Shown: positions 34,270 to 44,359 of the stretch, one piece after another
Layout: each line of letters starts with the position of its first letter
Position numbering within the stretch: the first letter of the stretch is position 1
Assembly (NCBI RefSeq): GCF_019393635.1
Contig: NC_057867.1
Coordinates: 58,980,492 to 59,044,491 of the forward strand
From: Dromiciops gliroides
Taxonomy: Eukaryota; Chordata; Mammalia; Microbiotheria; Microbiotheriidae
Reading direction: 5' to 3'
Length of the DNA: 64,000 nt
Translations under genes and position numbers: made by a program
Notes under the pieces: model-generated
Told to the model about the DNA's origin: nothing
What the model saw: the letters and a program-made list of their open reading frames with translations, nothing else
Database searches by the model: none

Positions 34270-35690
34270 ATTAGTCCTCTTGAGCCATATCTAGCTTCAG
34301 TCTTGATCACAGCCTTCTGCTATTTAGTGGCATTTCCCCTTATACTGGTGTGTCCACTTTCTAGGATGTTCTCCTGGTGCTGCACACTTTGCTCTTCATT
34401 ATTTCCTGTAAGTCTTCCCAAGTTTCTCTCAATTTTTCACATTCAGAGATTTCTCACAGTGTGATAAGATTCCATTACATTCATACATGGCAATTTGTCA
34501 AGCCATCTTAAAAAGTGATGGACATGCATTTTGGTATCGTTTCTTTGCTAAACAAAAAGTGCTTCTATAAATATTTTTTGTATACAAGGACCCTTTCCCT
34601 CTGCTTTTTTTTTTACTTAATAAATGTTTATTGACTATTACCCTGTCAAAATTGCAGAATAAGCAGAGAGTGAAGTGGCCCCTTGGATGATATTTACATT
34701 GATTTTTTATTTTACATATAAGGTATTTTATTTTTTCCATTACATGTAAAGATGGTTCTCAACTTTTGTTTATACAAGCTTTACAATTTCAGGTTTTTCT
34801 CCTCCCTCTCCTCCCTCCCCCCTCCCCTAGACAGCAGGTAATCTGATATAGGTTATATCTATATATCTCTATACATATACATATACATATATACACACAC
34901 ATATATATACCCATAATAACATTAATCCTATTTCTGCATTAATCCTGTTACAAGAGAAAAAATCAGAGCAGTGATGCAAAACCTCAAAATAGAAAAAAAA
35001 ATAACAGCACCCAAAACAAAAGAAATAGTATGGTTCAATCAGCATCTATACTCCACAGTTCTTTATTTCTTTTTTTTTCCTGGATTTGGAGATCCTCTTC
35101 TATCATGAGTTCCCTGGAACTCTTCTGTACCATTGCATTGGTGAGAAGAATATAGTCCATCACAGTAGGTCAACAATGTTGATGATACTGTGTACAATGT
35201 TCTGGTTCTGCTCATCTCACTCATCATCAGCCCACGCAAGACCCTCCAGGTTTCTCTGAACTCTTCCTGCTCATCATTTCTTACAGCACAATAGTATTCC
35301 ATTGTATTCATATACCACAACTTGTCCAGCCATTCCCCAATGGATGGGCACTCCCTCAACTTCCAATTCCTTGCTACCACGTAAAGAGCAGCTATAAATA
35401 TTTTTGTACATGTGGGTCCCTTTCCCCCTTCCATGATCCCTCTGCTTTTAATCTACGTGGCATTATTGGTGTTATTATTTGGTCAAAGGATATATTGATC
35501 AAAGGTGTTTGGTCAAAGTGACTTTTTCCAGAATGGCCCAACCAATTTACAGCTCCACCAATTGTTCATTGATCTGACTGTCTTCCCACAGTCCCTCCAA
35601 CAACTGTCATTTTTCTCTTGTTATCTTTGCTGGTGGGTATGAGGTAGAACCTCAGAGTTGTTTTTATTTGTGTCAATGTATCCTGTTAGT
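34270..35690 (-). mobile_element. Old L1 fragment interrupted by a younger L1
   Basis: The old L1 is seen on either side: 34270-34596 (TTACATTCATACATGGCAAT, TATAAATATTTTTTGTATAC) and 35450-35690 (GGTCAAAGGATATATTGATC, ACAGCTCCACCAATTGTTCA, TGAGGTAGAACCTCAGAGTT). The two halves are contiguous in L1 coordinates, with the younger copy at 34609-35437 dividing them. Confidence 0.8.
34597..35449 (-). mobile_element. Younger 5'-truncated L1 with probable 3' transduction
   Basis: Flanked by 12-bp direct repeats CCCTCTGCTTTT (34597-34608 and 35438-35449). The L1 body (about 34703-35437) covers the last part of ORF2 (peptide [20 protein letters not shown] onward) and the 3'UTR, and is very close to the full-length copy at 20378-26965. 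On the sense strand the usual A-rich L1 end is followed by about 88 bp of non-L1 sequence (34615-34702) that ends in a second AATAAA (GTCAATAAACATTTATTAAG), then a run of A and the target repeat. That is the structure expected of a 3' transduction. Confidence 0.8.
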
Positions 35691-36003
35691 AGGTACTCCA
35701 TACTCAAGACTTTGTTTGAGCAAAGATAGCTCTGTAACAGGGAGGGACCTCAGAGGTCATCTAGTCTACCCCCCCATCATCTTACAGATGAGAAAATTAA
35801 AGACTGAAAAGGTGAAGTGACTTATTAAAAGCTACACAACTAGTAAAGTGGAAGAGTCAGTATTAGAACCCAAGTCCTCGGATGGCCACATAATCAGTCT
35901 TTTCTGCTGTACTATTCCAATGCCTTTACTGGAACTACATCCCCAATATAATAATAACGGTACTGATAACAATTAAAATACTAGGTACCATTTACATAGC
36001 AAT

Positions 36004-36147
36004 TTTTTTTGTCAGGGAACTGAAGGTTAAGTGACTTGCCCAGGGTCACACAGCAAGTAAGTGTCAAGTGTCTGAAGCTGGATTTGAACTCAGGTCCTCC
36101 TGAATCCAAGGCTGGTGCCTTATCTACTGCACTGTCTAGCTGCCCCC
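36004..36147 (-). mobile_element. Short tRNA-headed marsupial SINE
   Basis: T-rich tail, TTAAGTGACTTGCCCAGGGT, GATTTGAACTCAGGTCCTCC, and the head complement CACTGTCTAGCTGCCCC. ACATAGCA occurs on both sides as a short possible target repeat. Confidence 0.85.
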
Positions 36148-36180
36148 TACATAGCACTTTAATGCTTGTAAAGCACTTTG

Positions 36181-36355
36181 TTTGTATTTTGTTTTTGTTT
36201 TTTTTTTTGGGGGGGGGGGTTCAAGGCAATGAGGGTTGAGTGACTTGCCCAGGGTCCCACAGCTAGTACAAGTCAAGTGTCTGAGGCCGAATTTGAACTC
36301 AGGTCCTCCTGAACCCAGGGCCGGTGCTTTATCCACTGTGCCACCTAGTTGCCCC
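36181..36355 (-). mobile_element. Short tRNA-headed marsupial SINE
   Basis: T and G runs at its tail end (36186-36220), then the SINE body, and GTGCCACCTAGTTGCCCC at the head. Flanked by TGTAAAGCACTTT on both sides (about 36167-36179 and 36358-36370). Confidence 0.85.
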
Positions 36356-36649
36356 CTGTAAAGCACTTTATATATGTTATCTCATTTGATTCTTACAATA
36401 ACCTTGTGAGGTAGATGCTCTTATTTTTCTCATTTTAAAGATGAGAAAATTGAGGGTGAGAGAGGTCAAGTGACTTGCTCACCACAGAGAGTGAATCCCA
36501 TAGCTAGTAAGTGTCTGATGCAGGAATGAAATTCAGGTCTTCCTGAATTCAGGTCCAACACTAGGGTCCATAGTGGTACCTCGTCTGAATATGATTGGCT
36601 GACAAATTAAGCTATCTACAAAGAAACCCAACACATGCATTCTGGTGTC

Positions 36650-36830
36650 CTAACACAGCCTATATATAATATATAATATGGAAATGTATATACATATGTA
36701 AATATATAAGTATAAATATATAAAAGTAATATGATTTATAATATATAAAAGTACATAATATATAATATACAATATATAATAGTAAGTAATATATGATAGT
36801 AAGCAAATAATTACATAGGATTTTAGTGTG
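36650..36830. repeat. AT-rich (TATAAT)-like microsatellite
   Basis: TATAATATATAATATGG-type units with many diverged copies. A MIR-like minus piece follows at about 36850-36985. Frames through it rich in Y, I and L are artefacts. Confidence 0.7.
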
Positions 36831-37075
36831 AATTGAGATCCAGATTTGACAACAACCCTTTGAGGTGGGTTGTACAAGTATTCTTTTGTCCACTTTATAG
36901 ATGAGTAAACTGAGGTCTAAAAGGCTAAATGATCTGCTCAAGGTCATCTGTCTGGAGCTCATTTTAGATATTTGAGATTCTACCTCTAGTGTCAGAGAAA
37001 GGCTGACCATGGCATTTGCCTAGATTCTCCAAGTTCTGTTCTCTATTAAGTGAGACCATTAGAAAGCTGAGGTTT

Positions 37076-37243
37076 GGGGCAGCTAGGTGGCACAGTGGAT
37101 AGAGCACTGGCTCTGGAGTCAGGAGTACCTGAGTTCAAATCCGGCCTCAGACACTTAACACTTACTAGCTGTGTGACCCTGGGCAAGTCACTTAACCCCA
37201 ATTGCCTCACTAAAAAAAATTAAATAAAAATTAAAATAAAAAT
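37076..37243 (+). mobile_element. Short tRNA-headed marsupial SINE with perfect target repeats
   Basis: Full-length copy with an A-rich tail containing TAAAT units. Direct repeats AAGCTGAGGTTT at 37064-37075 and 37244-37255. Confidence 0.92.
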
Positions 37244-37255
37244 AAGCTGAGGTTT

Positions 37256-38165
37256 CTGGGATACTTTCCCTCAGGTTCTGACTGAAATACTGGTGAGTTA
37301 CATCAAGTAACCCTGCCTTTGGTAGGGGTTGATGGTTGAATCAATCAGGAGAATTGAGTTTTTGCATCGTAGGTGGAAGGACACTGGCCACTATGCTGTG
37401 CAGTGAATTTCTCAACTCACAAGAACAACACTTCTCTTTGCAGATGACTGTTTTCTGTCTTTTGTCAGACAATGAAAGCTATTGAGTTCATCCTCTTTCC
37501 CCATTGTCTTTGCTGCCAGGAAACATAGAGCAAAACCCAGTGGCCAAATCAGGCCCCCTATAATAGCTGCTTCCTCCAGCTAGCTCCTGCTTAGTTGATT
37601 TTCTCCCAGTATATCTCCTCTTGGAGTCTGCCTGAGATCATTTGGGAACTAGAGAGCCTAAAAACTTCAATCAGATAACATCATTGGCCTAGCTCTGTTC
37701 TTTCACTAATGACTTACTTCATCTATGCCCACCATAGATTTTGTCCATCCTAATTTACTCCAGCAATTACTTGATTTCCAAATTATGGAAATAGGCTATA
37801 GAATACCCAATTTTATGTTGAGAATGACTTAGCATTGGAGTGATCGCCAAGTGGAATGGACTGCGTCATTCCATAGCGAGTTTTCCATGCTGGAGGTTTT
37901 CAGAGGCTGAATGATATAGCGATGTGGTAGCAAATATTCATCCTTCAGGTCAGAGCTGAATAAAATGACATCTAAGTCTTTTCTAGCATTAGAATGTTAT
38001 AGATTTCACCATTTTTATTTCTATTTGGACGCAGGTTCTATGTATGGCAATTTATTGATTTGTTCTTACCTGGTCAAATTCATATATCTATAATTCTGGG
38101 AGAAGCCAAAGACATGATAGATAATTATATATTTTTTTAAAATAATAATAAACATTTTAATTACA
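37256..38165. other. Unassigned intergenic sequence
   Basis: No reading frame of note, no RNA gene and no repeat I can name, apart from a short MIR-like tail near 37960-38010. Confidence 0.3.
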
Positions 38166-38167
38166 AT

Positions 38168-38843
38168 TTTAGTTCCATGCCCAAAGGGCTGTAAAATTGT
38201 GCATACTCCTTGACCCAGCAATACCACTATTTGGTCTTTATCCCAAAGAGATCATACAAGAGGGAAAAGGATCCCCATATAGAAAAATATTTATAGCTGC
38301 TCTTTTTGTGGTGGCAACAAATTGGAAATTGAGGGGATGCCCATCAATTGGGGAATGGCTGAACAAGTTGTGGTATATGAATGTAATGAAATACTATTGT
38401 GCTGTAAGAAACGATGAGCAGGCAGATTTCAAAGAAACCTGGAAGGACTTGCATGAATTGATGCTGAGTGAGATGAGCAGTTGTACACAGTGTCAATAAC
38501 ATTATGCGTTGATCAACTGTGATAGACTTGACTCTTCTCAGCAATACAATGGTTCAAGATAATTCCAAAGGACTCATGATGGAAAATGCTCTCCAAATTC
38601 AGAAAAAAGAACTGTGGGATCTAGATGCAGATTAAACCATACTGTTTCTACTTTTTTTTTTGTTTCTCTTTTTTGAGGTTTTTCCCTTTTTTCCTTATTC
38701 TTCTCTCATAACATGACTAATGCATAAATATGTTTAATGTGATTGTACATATATAACCTATATCATATCGTTTGCTATCTTGGGGAAGCGGGAGGGAGAG
38801 AGAAAAATTTCAAACTAGAAATCTTATAAAAACAAATGTTGAA
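38168..38843 (+). mobile_element. 5'-truncated L1 (ORF2 C-terminus plus 3'UTR)
   Basis: The open part of ORF2 (38197-38499) reads [54 protein letters not shown], matching the end of ORF2 in the full-length copy. It continues through a 3'UTR to ATAAAAACAAATGTTGAA, where a SINE has inserted near its end. Moderately diverged. Confidence 0.85.
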
Positions 38844-38996
38844 GGGGGCAGCTAGGTGGCGCAGTGGATAAAGCATTGGCCCTGGATTCAGGAGGACCTG
38901 AGTTCAAATTTGATCTCAGACACTTGCCACTTAATAGCTGTGTGACCCTGGGCAAGTCACTTAACTCTCAGTGCCCCGCCAAAAACAAAACAAAAC
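38844..38996 (+). mobile_element. Short tRNA-headed marsupial SINE in L1 tail
   Basis: Flanked by perfect 16-bp repeats AAAAACAAATGTTGAA (38828-38843 and 38997-39012). Tail has CAAAA units. Confidence 0.92.
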
Positions 38997-39012
38997 AAAA
39001 ACAAATGTTGAA

Positions 39013-39460
39013 AAAAAAATTTTGAGTTCCAAATTCCATCCCTCCTTCCCTCCCTCCCTTTCCTCTTCCCGCAGGTGGTAAGCAGATACAGGTTATATGT
39101 GTGCCATTATGCAAATCATTACCATATTAGTCATTTCATATAAGAAAGCTTGAATAAAAGAAAAAAACATGAAAGAAAGTGAAAAATAGCATGCTTCAGT
39201 CTGTTTTCAATCAATACCAGTTTTTTCTTTGGAGGTGGATAGTATGCTTCATCATTAGTCCTTTGAAATTATCTTGGATCATTGTATTACTGAGAATAGT
39301 TGAGTCAGTCACAGTTCTTCATCAAACAATACTGCTGTCACTGTGCACAATGTTCTCCTGGTTCTGCTCACTTCATTATACATCCGTTCATATAAGTCTC
39401 TCCAGGCCTTTCTGAAATCATCCAGTTGGCCATTTCTTATAGCACAGATTATCTTTTTGT
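39013..39460 (-). mobile_element. L1 3' fragment in inverse orientation
   Basis: Plus-strand CCCTCCTTCCCTCCCTCCCT, CAGATACAGGTTATATGTG, TTGGATCATTGTATTACTGA and GTTCTCCTGGTTCTGCTCAC are the complement of L1 3'UTR and the last ORF2 codons. It joins the plus-strand L1 tail to tail. 39460-40130 beyond it is AT-rich and unassigned. Confidence 0.75.
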
Positions 39461-40129
39461 TTTTTTGCTTTGTTTTCTGACCAAAAATTTTATTCCCAAA
39501 TTATCTTTAACAAAGAACATCACTTCCTGATTCTGCATTGGTTTTATTTATCCACATTTCTTTACCAGCATACACATCTCTAAAATAAAATGTACTTCCT
39601 ACAAGAATCTCTTGATTCATGGTGTCCACGCATTATTTTGAGCAGAGGTATAAGAAAGAATCACTGTGAATTCGTCTGCTGGCAGCTTTTTACACTCAAG
39701 AAAAACTATTTAGAACTATATAGGAAAGAAATGTATAATATGAAATATTGGGAGCATATTTAATAGAGGTTCTATTGTGTGGCTGGAAAGAGGCCCCAGC
39801 CAGTCCATCTGCTGTGCGCTAGAAATGCTACTGGTAACTGGGGACCTCCATCCATCTTTGTTTAAGGCAGTGATGTGTTATTGGCATTGAGCACCTCCAA
39901 TGTGCTTTCCTCGCTTCAATGCCTAGAGTGTGAAGGGTAGCAGGGACCTGGTGGGATTGGAGGTTTTCATTGTGTGTTGATGGCAGAATCACAGGAGTCA
40001 TTTAACTCTTTTGCAACCCATCCTCCAAGGATAGGCAATTAGTTTCTGTTGTGTAATTAATTATTAAAATAAGATGATGGAACTTTTTTTTAAAAGCCAG
40101 CAGAAACCCAATGGCAATGACTAGAATTT

Positions 40130-40340
40130 CCTTTCATCTGCAAAGGGTTTTATAAGAGCAGAAAAGGACCTCAGGGATGACTGAAGCTAACCTACCCATT
40201 TTGCCCAAGGAAAAAAAAGGGCTCTGGAGAGCGAAAGTGACTTATCCAAGGGCATGAAGCAGGTAACTATCAGAGCCATGATTCAAACTGAGGCCCTGTG
40301 ACTCCAAATCCAGTGGCCTTTCCACAGTGCCGTGGTAATT
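40130..40340 (-). repeat. MIR-like fragment
   Basis: AAAGTGACTTATCCAAGGGC, GAGCCATGATTCAAACTGAG and TCCAAATCCAGTGGCCTTTC on the plus strand are the complement of a MIR. Nothing else recognised to 40680. Confidence 0.5.
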
Positions 40341-40680
40341 CTGCATGGAGGGCTATTTCTATGGCATGAATAATATTTGTCCTACATGTAATGAAGATTG
40401 GATGAGGTTATTCAATGGGAATGTTAAAGTGATTTCCTCTAAGCCTGTCTCTTTGTGACTTATGACAATTTTGCAAGGATGTTGATAAGCTAAAAACTAT
40501 CGAAAACTGTCCTCTTAATGTTGGCTGCTGGTGATTAGGTGGGCATTAGTTATACTGACATTTCCTGAAATGATCAAGACAACCAACACCACCAACATAA
40601 ATCATCATTTTCAGGAGTTCTATAGGTTTGTAATAACGTATGCTTTTACCTGGGAGACCATCTGAGCCAAGTCTTTGAGG

Positions 40681-40839
40681 GTTTTTTTTTTTTGTTTGTT
40701 TTTAGTGAGGCAATTGGGGTTAAGTGACTTGCCCAGGGTCACACAGCTAGTAAGTATTAAGTGTCTGAGGCCGGATTTGAACTCAGGTACTCCTGATTCC
40801 AGGGCCGGTGCTCTATCCACTGCGCCATCTAGCTGCCCC
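40681..40839 (-). mobile_element. Short tRNA-headed marsupial SINE
   Basis: T-rich tail TTTTTTTTTTTGTTTGTTTT, then AGTGAGGCAATTGGGGTTAA, GATTTGAACTCAGGTACTCC, and the head complement CGCCATCTAGCTGCCCC. Confidence 0.88.
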
Positions 40840-41067
40840 TTTTGAGATTTTTATGATGTTGAAATGACCTTTTTTACAACTGGTCCTGAATTATGAACAG
40901 ATGAATAGTTGAATGAAAACCTTTTTTGACTTGACCTATAAAATGAGAGTCTTGTATCAGACAACTTCTAGGGTCTTTTGAGTTAAAAAAATTTCTGTAC
41001 TTCCTGATCTCCAGAATTCCCTAAGCAATGTCAGGAACATCACTACCCTATGTATGTATGATGTAAA

Positions 41068-41308
41068 CAGGTGACTCAGTGGATAGAGAGCTGCACCAGG
41101 AGTCAAGAAGACCTGAGTTCAAATCCAGCTTTAGGCATTTGCTAGCTGTGTGGCCCTGGGCAAGTCATTTAACCTCTGTTTGCCTTAATCCATTGGGGCA
41201 GGAAATGGCAAACCACTTCAGTATCTTTGCGAAGAAAACTTCATGGACAGTATTGGCTTGATACGATCCAAGGGGTGATGAAGAGTCAGACACGATTGAA
41301 TAACAACA
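41068..41308 (+). mobile_element. CORE-type marsupial SINE (Mar1-like)
   Basis: GGTGACTCAGTGGATAGAGA head, TGTGTGGCCCTGGGCAAGTC, GGAAATGGCAAACCACTTCA, and an end GATTGAATAACAACATTG. Abuts the composite SINE that follows. Confidence 0.78.
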
Positions 41309-41595
41309 TTGTTGTTGTTTTGTCCTTTGTTCTCGGAGAGGACCATGACATCAGGGTGATGTCATGACTTGCAGTGAATTGGATTTAAGTGCGGGAGGGC
41401 TGTTCAAAGTCACCAACCTCACTGTCTCCTCCAGAAGCATCTGGGTCCAGTCGCAAGATCTACATCAGGATGACTGGAGACTGGCCTGAATGTTTAAGGT
41501 AATTGGAGTTAAGTGACTTGCCCAGGGTCACACAGCTAGTGTCTGAGGTGAGATTTAAACTCAGGTACTCTATCTATTGGGTCACCTAGGTAATT
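41309..41595 (-). mobile_element. Composite marsupial SINE
   Basis: TTGTTGTTTTGTCCTTTGTT tail side, GAGAGGACCATGACATCAGG, GCATCTGGGTCCAGTCGCAA, CAGGATGACTGGAGACTGGC, then GTGACTTGCCCAGGGTCACA. It meets the previous SINE at their (AAC)/(TTG) tails, so the two form a tail-to-tail pair. Confidence 0.78.
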
Positions 41596-41798
41596 ACTAT
41601 ATTTCAGACACATAAGAAAATAAGGAAATGAAAGCACCAAGAGGTTTAAATAACTTGCTGATGATCACACAGTAAATGACAAATGAGAATTCTAGCAGGA
41701 TTTTCTTACCCAAATCCAGGGCTTCTTACACTGATCTACCTGGGACAAGCCAAGTAACTCCATAGTGCTTCCAGAAAAATCTTTAAGAATAAGAGCTG

Positions 41799-41965
41799 CC
41801 GGTCAGCCAGGTGGCGCAGTGAATAAAGCACCAGCCCTGGATTCAGGACCTGAGTTCAAATCCGGACTCAGACACTTGACACTAACTGTGTGACCCTGGG
41901 CAAGTCACTTAACCATCATTGCCCTGACACAAAAAAAAAAGAAAGAAAAAAGAAGAAAAAAAAGA
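41799..41965 (+). mobile_element. Short tRNA-headed marsupial SINE
   Basis: GGTCAGCCAGGTGGCGCAGT head, CAGACACTTGACACTAACTG, and an A/G-interrupted tail. A MIR-like minus piece precedes it (41600-41740). 41965-42391 holds no gene I can support; an 88-codon frame at 42113-42379 has no motif. Confidence 0.85.
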
Positions 41966-42391
41966 ATGAGTTGCCAATCTACACTAGTGAAAGGAGCTTC
42001 TCACCAGAAATTGATATGTTGTGTTTTTTTAATTGAAAACACTTACCTGATAAGAGTCTTACATGGATCGAATTAGATGATGTATAATAGGTGATGTATA
42101 ATAGAGGTAATCATGAAACCTCCTCCCCTATCTAATAGATTGGGGCCTGTGCTCCATGCATCCCAGAAACATCATTCTCAGAAATGTAAAGCAGAAGGAT
42201 CAAATAGAGACTTCACTTCCATATCAGGCTCATTGAGCTACACAAATGCTCTCAATACCATGAAATGCAGGCTCTGTTGTTGGCAAGATGTCATGAAGAA
42301 GAGGCTGCATGCGTTGCAAGTGACATGTTCCAAGGAGTGCATGAGAGAGAATGAGATGGCAAATTGTCTCCGCTGTTAAACCTACTAAATA

Positions 42392-43206
42392 CGACCATAC
42401 CTCTTTCTATTGCACTTTGTTTTCTTGTGCTTTGCAGATATTGTGGGGTGGCTTTGTTTTGTTTTGACTTTTAAAAATTGAAAGGTTGTAGCAACCCTGT
42501 GTCAAGCAACTCTATCTGTGCCATTTTCCAACAGCATTAACTCACATTGTTTCTCATTGTTACATTTTGATAATTTTTGCAATATTTAAAACTTTTTCTT
42601 CATCATCATCACCCTATATATTATTGTGATCTGTGATCAGTGATCTTTGATGTTACTATTGTAACTGTTTTGGGGTGCCACGAATCGTGCCCATATAAGA
42701 CGGCGAAATTGATCGCTAAATGCTCCACTGACCAGCCTGCCATTTTGTCTCTCTCCCTCTCCTCAGGCCTTCCTATTCCCCAAGACACAACAATACTGAA
42801 ATTACGCCAATGAAGAACCCTAAAATGGCCCTTAAGCGTTCAAATGAAAGGAAGAGCCAACCAATGCAGCAAACTTCCTTGTCTTATAAGCAATTGCTAC
42901 AGCCACCCCAACCCTCGGCAGCCACCAGCTTGAGCAGTCAGCAGTCATCAACATCGACGCAGGACCCTCCACCAGCAAAAAGATTATGACTCACTGACAG
43001 CTCACAGGATGTTTGGCATTTTTTAGCTTTAAAGTATGTTTAATTGAGGTGTGTACATTTTTTAGACAGGATACTATTGCACACTTAATTGGCTACAGTA
43101 TTTTATAAGCATAACTTTTACATGCACTGGGAAACCAAAAACTTCATGTGACTCGCTTTACTGTGGTGGTCTGGAATCAAAGCCACAATATCTCAGAGGT
43201 GTGCTG
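42392..43206 (+). mobile_element. Internally deleted Tigger1-type (pogo) DNA transposon
   Basis: Left end CATACCTCTTTCTATTGC with CTTTGCAGATATTG, and right end CGCTTTACTGTGGTGGTCTG with CACAATATCTCAGAGGTGTG, are Tigger1 terminal inverted repeats as I know them. Between them come GGTTGTAGCAACCCTGTGTC, GATCTGTGATCAGTGATCTT, TGGGGTGCCACGAATCGTGC and CCCATATAAGACGGCG, all Tigger1 5' sequence. The transposase is reduced to its first codons (MALKRSNERKS) joined near 42860 to its last ones (TSTQDPPPAKR). The element is 0.8 kb against about 2.4 kb for full Tigger1, so it could only have moved with a transposase supplied in trans. Confidence 0.88.
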
Positions 43207-44359
43207 GGAGGTGGGTCTTCCTTCTCACTTGCCAATCATCCCTGACGTAGCTCCCTTTGACAAGTTTCAAGGGACCAACCAGCAGCCTCTGGCTGCATAT
43301 GCCCTTTAACTAGGGCCAGAGTACATGGCACCAGAAGTGGCCTGATTTAGGGCCCCAAAAGAAGCAGCTCAGGATGGGGTCAGCTTGACATATGTTCCAT
43401 GTTGCCACAGGCCCTAATCCAACAGATGGAGAGAAGTATGTATGTATGTGTGTGTGTGTGTGTGTGTGTGTCTGTCTGTCTGTGGGGGGGTGTTCTTATT
43501 ACCTCCATCATAAAAGTACTACATAAATATGACCAATCATTATTTTATTAATCCTCATTATAACGGAAGTCCATCATAGTAAAATAAGATCATATAATGT
43601 TAGAACTAGAAAGGACCTCAAAGGCACCTAGTTCAGCTACCTCATTTAACAGAAGAGGAGAGTGAAGTGACTTACCCAAAGTCACACAGGATCAAAATCT
43701 TCTTTGGATCTCAGGCCCTCTGATTCCTAATTCTGGGCACTTTCCAAAATCCTGCTGCTTGGTTTACTGACTGTACCCTGTCACTGGTATTGAAGGTCAC
43801 TTTATTCCCTCAACTTCTGTATAATTTGGGGGTGACTTGGTTTTGTTTTTTCTCCTTTACCAAAAGTCTCCTGTATATGAGAAACCTGAATATGAAAATT
43901 AACTGGACACTTACTCAGTGTGTTCTCAGCAGGGCTGTTGAATTTGTATTTGTTTGCTGCCTCAGATGCTTCCTAGCTGAGTGACTATAGGCGAATGTGG
44001 ACCTCTCTGAGCCTCAGTTTGCTTACACATGCAGTGCCCACTGCACTGGGGCTGGTGTAAGGTCATGGGTGTGCTGTTCTTTGAAACCCTTCAGGTGCCT
44101 TGGAAACGCCAACCCACAAGCCATTGGCTTTTTTTCCTCCCAAGCTCCCCCTCTCTCAGTATAAGTTCCTTCCCTGAGAAAAGTGAGGTCATCTCTATTG
44201 AGATCTCCCATCATTCCTCCATAACTAGAAAACTAACCATCTACCCACCAGCTCTTCTCTCCCTCTTATTTCAGAGAAAAGGGGGGGGGCTCCTTTTCCC
44301 CAAGGTCAACCCCTCTACTTGTACACTTGAGCTAATCTTCTCTTTTATCCTTTGGGGCC
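43207..44359. repeat. Microsatellite and MIR pieces in unassigned sequence
   Basis: A (TG)n/(TCTG)n microsatellite lies at 43438-43488. MIR-like minus sequence is at 43570-43740, and a MIR-like plus piece at about 43950-44030. The rest is unassigned. Confidence 0.5.

Larger units (their letters stand above)
35700..36565 (-). repeat. MIR/Ther-type repeats hosting two SINEs
   Basis: Minus-oriented MIR-like sequence at 35735-35900. A 3'-to-5' old CORE-SINE runs from 35975 to 36560, with TTTACATAGCA, TATGTTATCTCATTTGATTC and TTTAAAGATGAGAAAATTGA on the plus strand. Two short SINEs (36004-36147, 36181-36355) interrupt it. Confidence 0.6.

Noticed and set aside
42113-42379. 88-codon Cys-containing plus-strand frame
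   Set aside because: No recognisable motif pattern, no splice or promoter support, and the length is within chance expectation.
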